A stretch of 64,000 nucleotides of DNA from Sporichthya brevicatena (GTDB taxonomy: Bacteria; Actinomycetota; Actinomycetes; Sporichthyales; Sporichthyaceae). A program made the translations under genes and the position numbers. The stretch covers positions 1-64,000 of the forward strand of contig NZ_BAAAHE010000052.1 in NCBI RefSeq assembly GCF_039525035.1, written 5' to 3'. Positions 61,468-64,000 of the stretch are shown here, piece after piece. Numbering within the stretch: the first letter of the stretch is position 1; each line of letters starts with the position of its first letter. The notes under the pieces were generated by a model that searched no databases, was not told the DNA's origin, and worked only from the letters and a program-made list of their open reading frames with translations.

Positions 61468-62970
61468 TCAGATGCGGCGCATCAGCCGGAGCAGGAGCGA
61501 GGCGATCCGCCCGTAGGGCGGGTGGAGCAGCTTCGTCCCGGTGAACCCGAACGCGCCGCGCTGCGTGAAGACCGCCTTGTGGTGCGAGAACGTCTCGAAG
61601 CCCTCGCGCCCGTGGTACGAACCCATGCCGCTCTCGCCGCTTCCGCCGAACGGCAGGCCGTCCTGCAGGTAGTGCAGCAGGGTGTCGTTGACCGTGACGC
61701 CGCCGCTGGTCGTGCGCTTGAGCAGCGCACGCTTGCGCCGGCCGCTGTGGGTGAACAGGTACATCGCGAGCGGCCGGGGCCGGTCGTTGATGTAGCCGAT
61801 CGCCTCGTCGAGCTTGCGGTACCCGACGACCGGGAGCACCGGGCCGAAGATCTCCTCCCGGGCCAGGCGCATCGAGTCGCTGACGCCGGTGACGACGTGC
61901 AGCGGAAGCTTGCGGGACGCCGGGTTCTCCGCGTCGCCGTGCTCGGCGACGGTCACCGCGGCGCCCTGGGCGCGGGCGTCGTCGACCAGCGAGCGGAGCC
62001 GCTCGTAGTGACCGGAGTTGATGATCGCCGTCGCGTCCTCGTTGGACGTCAGCGTCGGGTAGAGGGAACGGGCGGCCGCGGTGGCGGCGCGCACGAAGCG
62101 ATCCTCGGAACCCGCCGGGACGAGCACGTAGTCGGGCGCCACGCAGGTCTGACCGGCGTTGAACAGCTTGCCCCACACGATGCGCCGGGCCGCCTCCTCG
62201 ATCGAGTACTTCTCGTCGACGACGACCGGACTCTTGCCGCCGAGCTCAAGCGTGACCGGCGTCAGGTTCTCCGCGGCCGCGTGCATGACGGCCCGGCCGT
62301 TCTGCGTCGACCCGGTGAACAGCAGGTGGTCCAGCGGCAGCGAGCAGAACTCACGGGCGACGTCGGCGTCCCCGCCGGTGACGTAGACCTGGTCGATGGA
62401 GAAGGCCTCGCCGAGCAGACGCGTCAGCAGCGCGGTGGTGCTCGGCGTGAACTCGCTCATCTTGATCATCGCGCGATTGCCGGCGGCGAGAGCGGCCGCG
62501 AGCGGGGCCATCGTCAGGTGGACGGGGTAGTTCCACGGCGCGACGATGCCGATGACGCCCTTGGGCTGCGCGACGACCCGGTTGCTGCCCGGCAGGAACC
62601 AGATCGACGTGCCGCGCAGCCGCGGCAGCATCCAGATGCCGACGTGGCGGCGCGCGTACCGCAACGAGTGCGCGGAGCCCACGATCTCCGCGATCTCGGT
62701 CTCGGTGCGCGAGCGGTGGCCGAAATCCTCCCGCAGCGCCTCGGCGAGCGGGACACGGTTGCGCAGGACCAGGTCCTCGAGCTTGCGCAGGTCCTTGCGG
62801 CGCTGCCGCAGGGACGGCGGCCCGGCCGCCTGGAAGGCCGCGCGCTGCCGGTCCAGGACCGCCTTGAGCTCGGCCGCCCCCGGCGCCGCCGGGACCAGCT
62901 GATGCTCCGTCACCTCGGCGGCGGACCCGGCGGGAGGCTTGGCGGACGGCGGGGTGAGAACGTCGGTCAC
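61468..62970 (-). CDS. Aldehyde dehydrogenase
   Basis: NAD(P)+-dependent aldehyde dehydrogenase of 500 residues. The catalytic Cys is in NAGQTCVAPDYV, the Glu in TLELGGKSPVVVDE and the cofactor region in GVIGIVAPWNYPVHL. The sequence is of the ALDH3/coniferyl-aldehyde type (no long N-terminal extension; GGSGESGMGSYHGREGFETF near the C-terminus). The basic C-terminal tail (LLLRLMRRI) could touch the membrane, as in fatty-aldehyde forms. It starts 13 bases after the upstream oxidoreductase and is followed by the CoA ligase after 29 bases. Confidence 0.93.
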   Translation of the reverse strand: MTDVLTPPSAKPPAGSAAEVTEHQLVPAAPGAAELKAVLDRQRAAFQAAGPPSLRQRRKDLRKLEDLVLRNRVPLAEALREDFGHRSRTETEIAEIVGSAHSLRYARRHVGIWMLPRLRGTSIWFLPGSNRVVAQPKGVIGIVAPWNYPVHLTMAPLAAALAAGNRAMIKMSEFTPSTTALLTRLLGEAFSIDQVYVTGGDADVAREFCSLPLDHLLFTGSTQNGRAVMHAAAENLTPVTLELGGKSPVVVDEKYSIEEAARRIVWGKLFNAGQTCVAPDYVLVPAGSEDRFVRAATAAARSLYPTLTSNEDATAIINSGHYERLRSLVDDARAQGAAVTVAEHGDAENPASRKLPLHVVTGVSDSMRLAREEIFGPVLPVVGYRKLDEAIGYINDRPRPLAMYLFTHSGRRKRALLKRTTSGGVTVNDTLLHYLQDGLPFGGSGESGMGSYHGREGFETFSHHKAVFTQRGAFGFTGTKLLHPPYGRIASLLLRLMRRI

Positions 62971-62983
62971 GGGAAGTGCCTCC

Positions 62984-64000
62984 TCAGGCCCGGCTGGCCC
63001 AGTGATTGAGGGAGTAGGAGTGCGGGTACGCCATCGCGATCCGCGTGGTCAGACGGGACGTGCCGATCGCGAGGTCGACGAGCTTCGGGATGCGGGCGGT
63101 CTCGAACCACCACAGGTCGTTGAACCACCGGATCGGCTTGAGCGCCTTCACGACGGCGTCGTGCGGGTCGTGCCCACGGATCAGCGCCTCGGCCGCGACG
63201 ACGCCGCCGATCGCACCGCCGAGGATGCCGTCCGCGTAGTACGCGATGGCCCCCGGTGTCGCGAGGCGCCGCAGCTCCAGCGTCCCCGGCGCCGAGCGCT
63301 TCGGCGCCCCGAAGGCCGGTGCGGGGGCGAGGCCACCGAAGCAGGTCTCCTCCAGGTCGACGGGCTCCAGCCCGACCGCCTCGGCAATGCCGAGCACCTC
63401 CTCACGGAGGGCGGCCACCTCACGGGCCTTGTCGATCTTCTCCGGGCCCGACCGGACCGGACGGACCATCAGCCCGTACCAGGTCGCGTCCGGGGAGAGC
63501 GGGTCGGCGAAGGGCGTGAAGTACCCGACGTTCACGGCCCCGTCGCGGTACACCAGCGGCGCGAAGGCGGTCGTGCCCGTCAACGGGTGACGCAGTCCGC
63601 CCGACCCCGCCCGCAGCGCGCACTGCCAGGCGAGTGTGACGCGCTTGATCGGCGGCGCGGAGCCCCCGAACAGCTTGGGGTTCTTCGTCAGGTTGACGAA
63701 CAGCGGCTTGCGGCCGGGGGCGAGGGCACGCGCGTCGTCGAGCGAGCGGATCGGTTCGTCGACGTCGACGATCGCGCCCGCGTCGAGCATCTCGCGCATG
63801 GCGCCGGCCATCCGCGAGTTGCGGCCGCCGTACATGACCGGGCGGTTCGAGCCGCGCCGGCCACCCTGCCAGGCAGCGGCGGGACCGATCTCCCACTGAC
63901 CGTCGATGCCGGGACGTGCCATCGCGGTCAGTTGGCGGGTCGCCACCGGCTGCCCGGCAAAGGCGGGCCCGGCGATCCGGCGGATCAGCTCCGCCTGCGG
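62984..64000 (-). CDS. Probable FAD/NAD(P)-dependent oxidoreductase, 5' end missing
   Basis: The frame is open to the right edge, so the N-terminus lies outside the window; 338 residues are visible. No Rossmann motif is seen in this part. The C-terminal region YYADGILGGAIGGVVAAEAL resembles the closing segment of FAD-dependent oxidoreductases, where it binds the flavin end, and ALDGRAL-like SLDDARALAPGRKPLFVNL is mid-chain. It is the first visible gene of the long minus-strand operon, 13 bases before the aldehyde dehydrogenase, which suggests that it oxidises an upstream compound of the same pathway. The family call is tentative. Confidence 0.55.
   Translation of the reverse strand, partial: PQAELIRRIAGPAFAGQPVATRQLTAMARPGIDGQWEIGPAAAWQGGRRGSNRPVMYGGRNSRMAGAMREMLDAGAIVDVDEPIRSLDDARALAPGRKPLFVNLTKNPKLFGGSAPPIKRVTLAWQCALRAGSGGLRHPLTGTTAFAPLVYRDGAVNVGYFTPFADPLSPDATWYGLMVRPVRSGPEKIDKAREVAALREEVLGIAEAVGLEPVDLEETCFGGLAPAPAFGAPKRSAPGTLELRRLATPGAIAYYADGILGGAIGGVVAAEALIRGHDPHDAVVKALKPIRWFNDLWWFETARIPKLVDLAIGTSRLTTRIAMAYPHSYSLNHWASRA

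Overview
The window is very GC-rich, densely packed chromosomal DNA from a mycolate-independent-looking actinobacterium. The evidence for that phylum is an MshC-type cysteine ligase (mycothiol pathway), an F420-type luciferase-like oxidoreductase, a DUF222/HNH protein, a DUF5134 protein, many GTG starts with GGAGG ribosome sites, and GTGA/ATGA start-stop overlaps. A more exact placement (for example Sporichthya- or Frankia-like) is only a guess. No rRNA, tRNA, CRISPR array, insertion sequence or prophage was seen.

Layout, left to right. 0-7.9 kb: a LuxR response regulator, a sensor kinase/OmpR regulator pair with a divergent DUF5666-like exported protein, a secreted protein, peptide deformylase, an MshC-type ligase and a SufR-like regulator. 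8-12 kb: a branched-chain amino-acid-type ABC transporter with a fused LivM-LivG subunit, then a secreted trypsin-like protease. 12.8-25 kb: envelope and housekeeping genes (SpoIID-domain protein, Met/His-rich lipoprotein, gpsA, two MFS exporters, an M6-like metalloprotease, DUF445, a small molybdenum oxidoreductase). 25-37.6 kb: TetR, an orphan PilB/GspE ATPase, a second OmpR regulator closely resembling the first, a MacA-MacB-DUF5666-HlyD export operon, acyl-CoA synthetase and an LLM oxidoreductase. 37.7-44.7 kb: PepSY/DUF5134 membrane pair, acyl-CoA dehydrogenase, ilvD, and an SDR/TetR divergon. 44.7-54 kb: an operon coding for a response regulator fused to a cysteine-less thioredoxin-reductase-like enzyme plus a cyclic-nucleotide-binding histidine kinase, then a large secreted protein, a DUF222 HNH protein, purU, a dienelactone-hydrolase-like enzyme and an HD protein. 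53.9-64 kb: one long minus-strand operon of eight genes (oxidoreductase, aldehyde dehydrogenase, acyl-CoA ligase, atypical LuxR regulator, FadH-like reductase, SnoaL-like, cupin, molybdopterin oxidoreductase), mostly joined by 4-bp overlaps, which looks like a catabolic pathway ending in CoA thioesters.

Three things stand out. (1) The two OmpR regulator genes (3.5 kb and 28.7 kb) each carry four CTGTG-type repeats at an exact 11-bp period beside their start, and each faces a gene or operon with DUF5666-type proteins, so they look like one duplicated regulatory module. (2) A family of nested palindromes built on a GGGTGTCACCC core occurs four times, always between genes. (3) The kinase/response-regulator-reductase pair at 44.7-47.8 kb would place a redox-type flavoenzyme under phosphorelay and cyclic-nucleotide control, although both redox CxxC motifs are missing.
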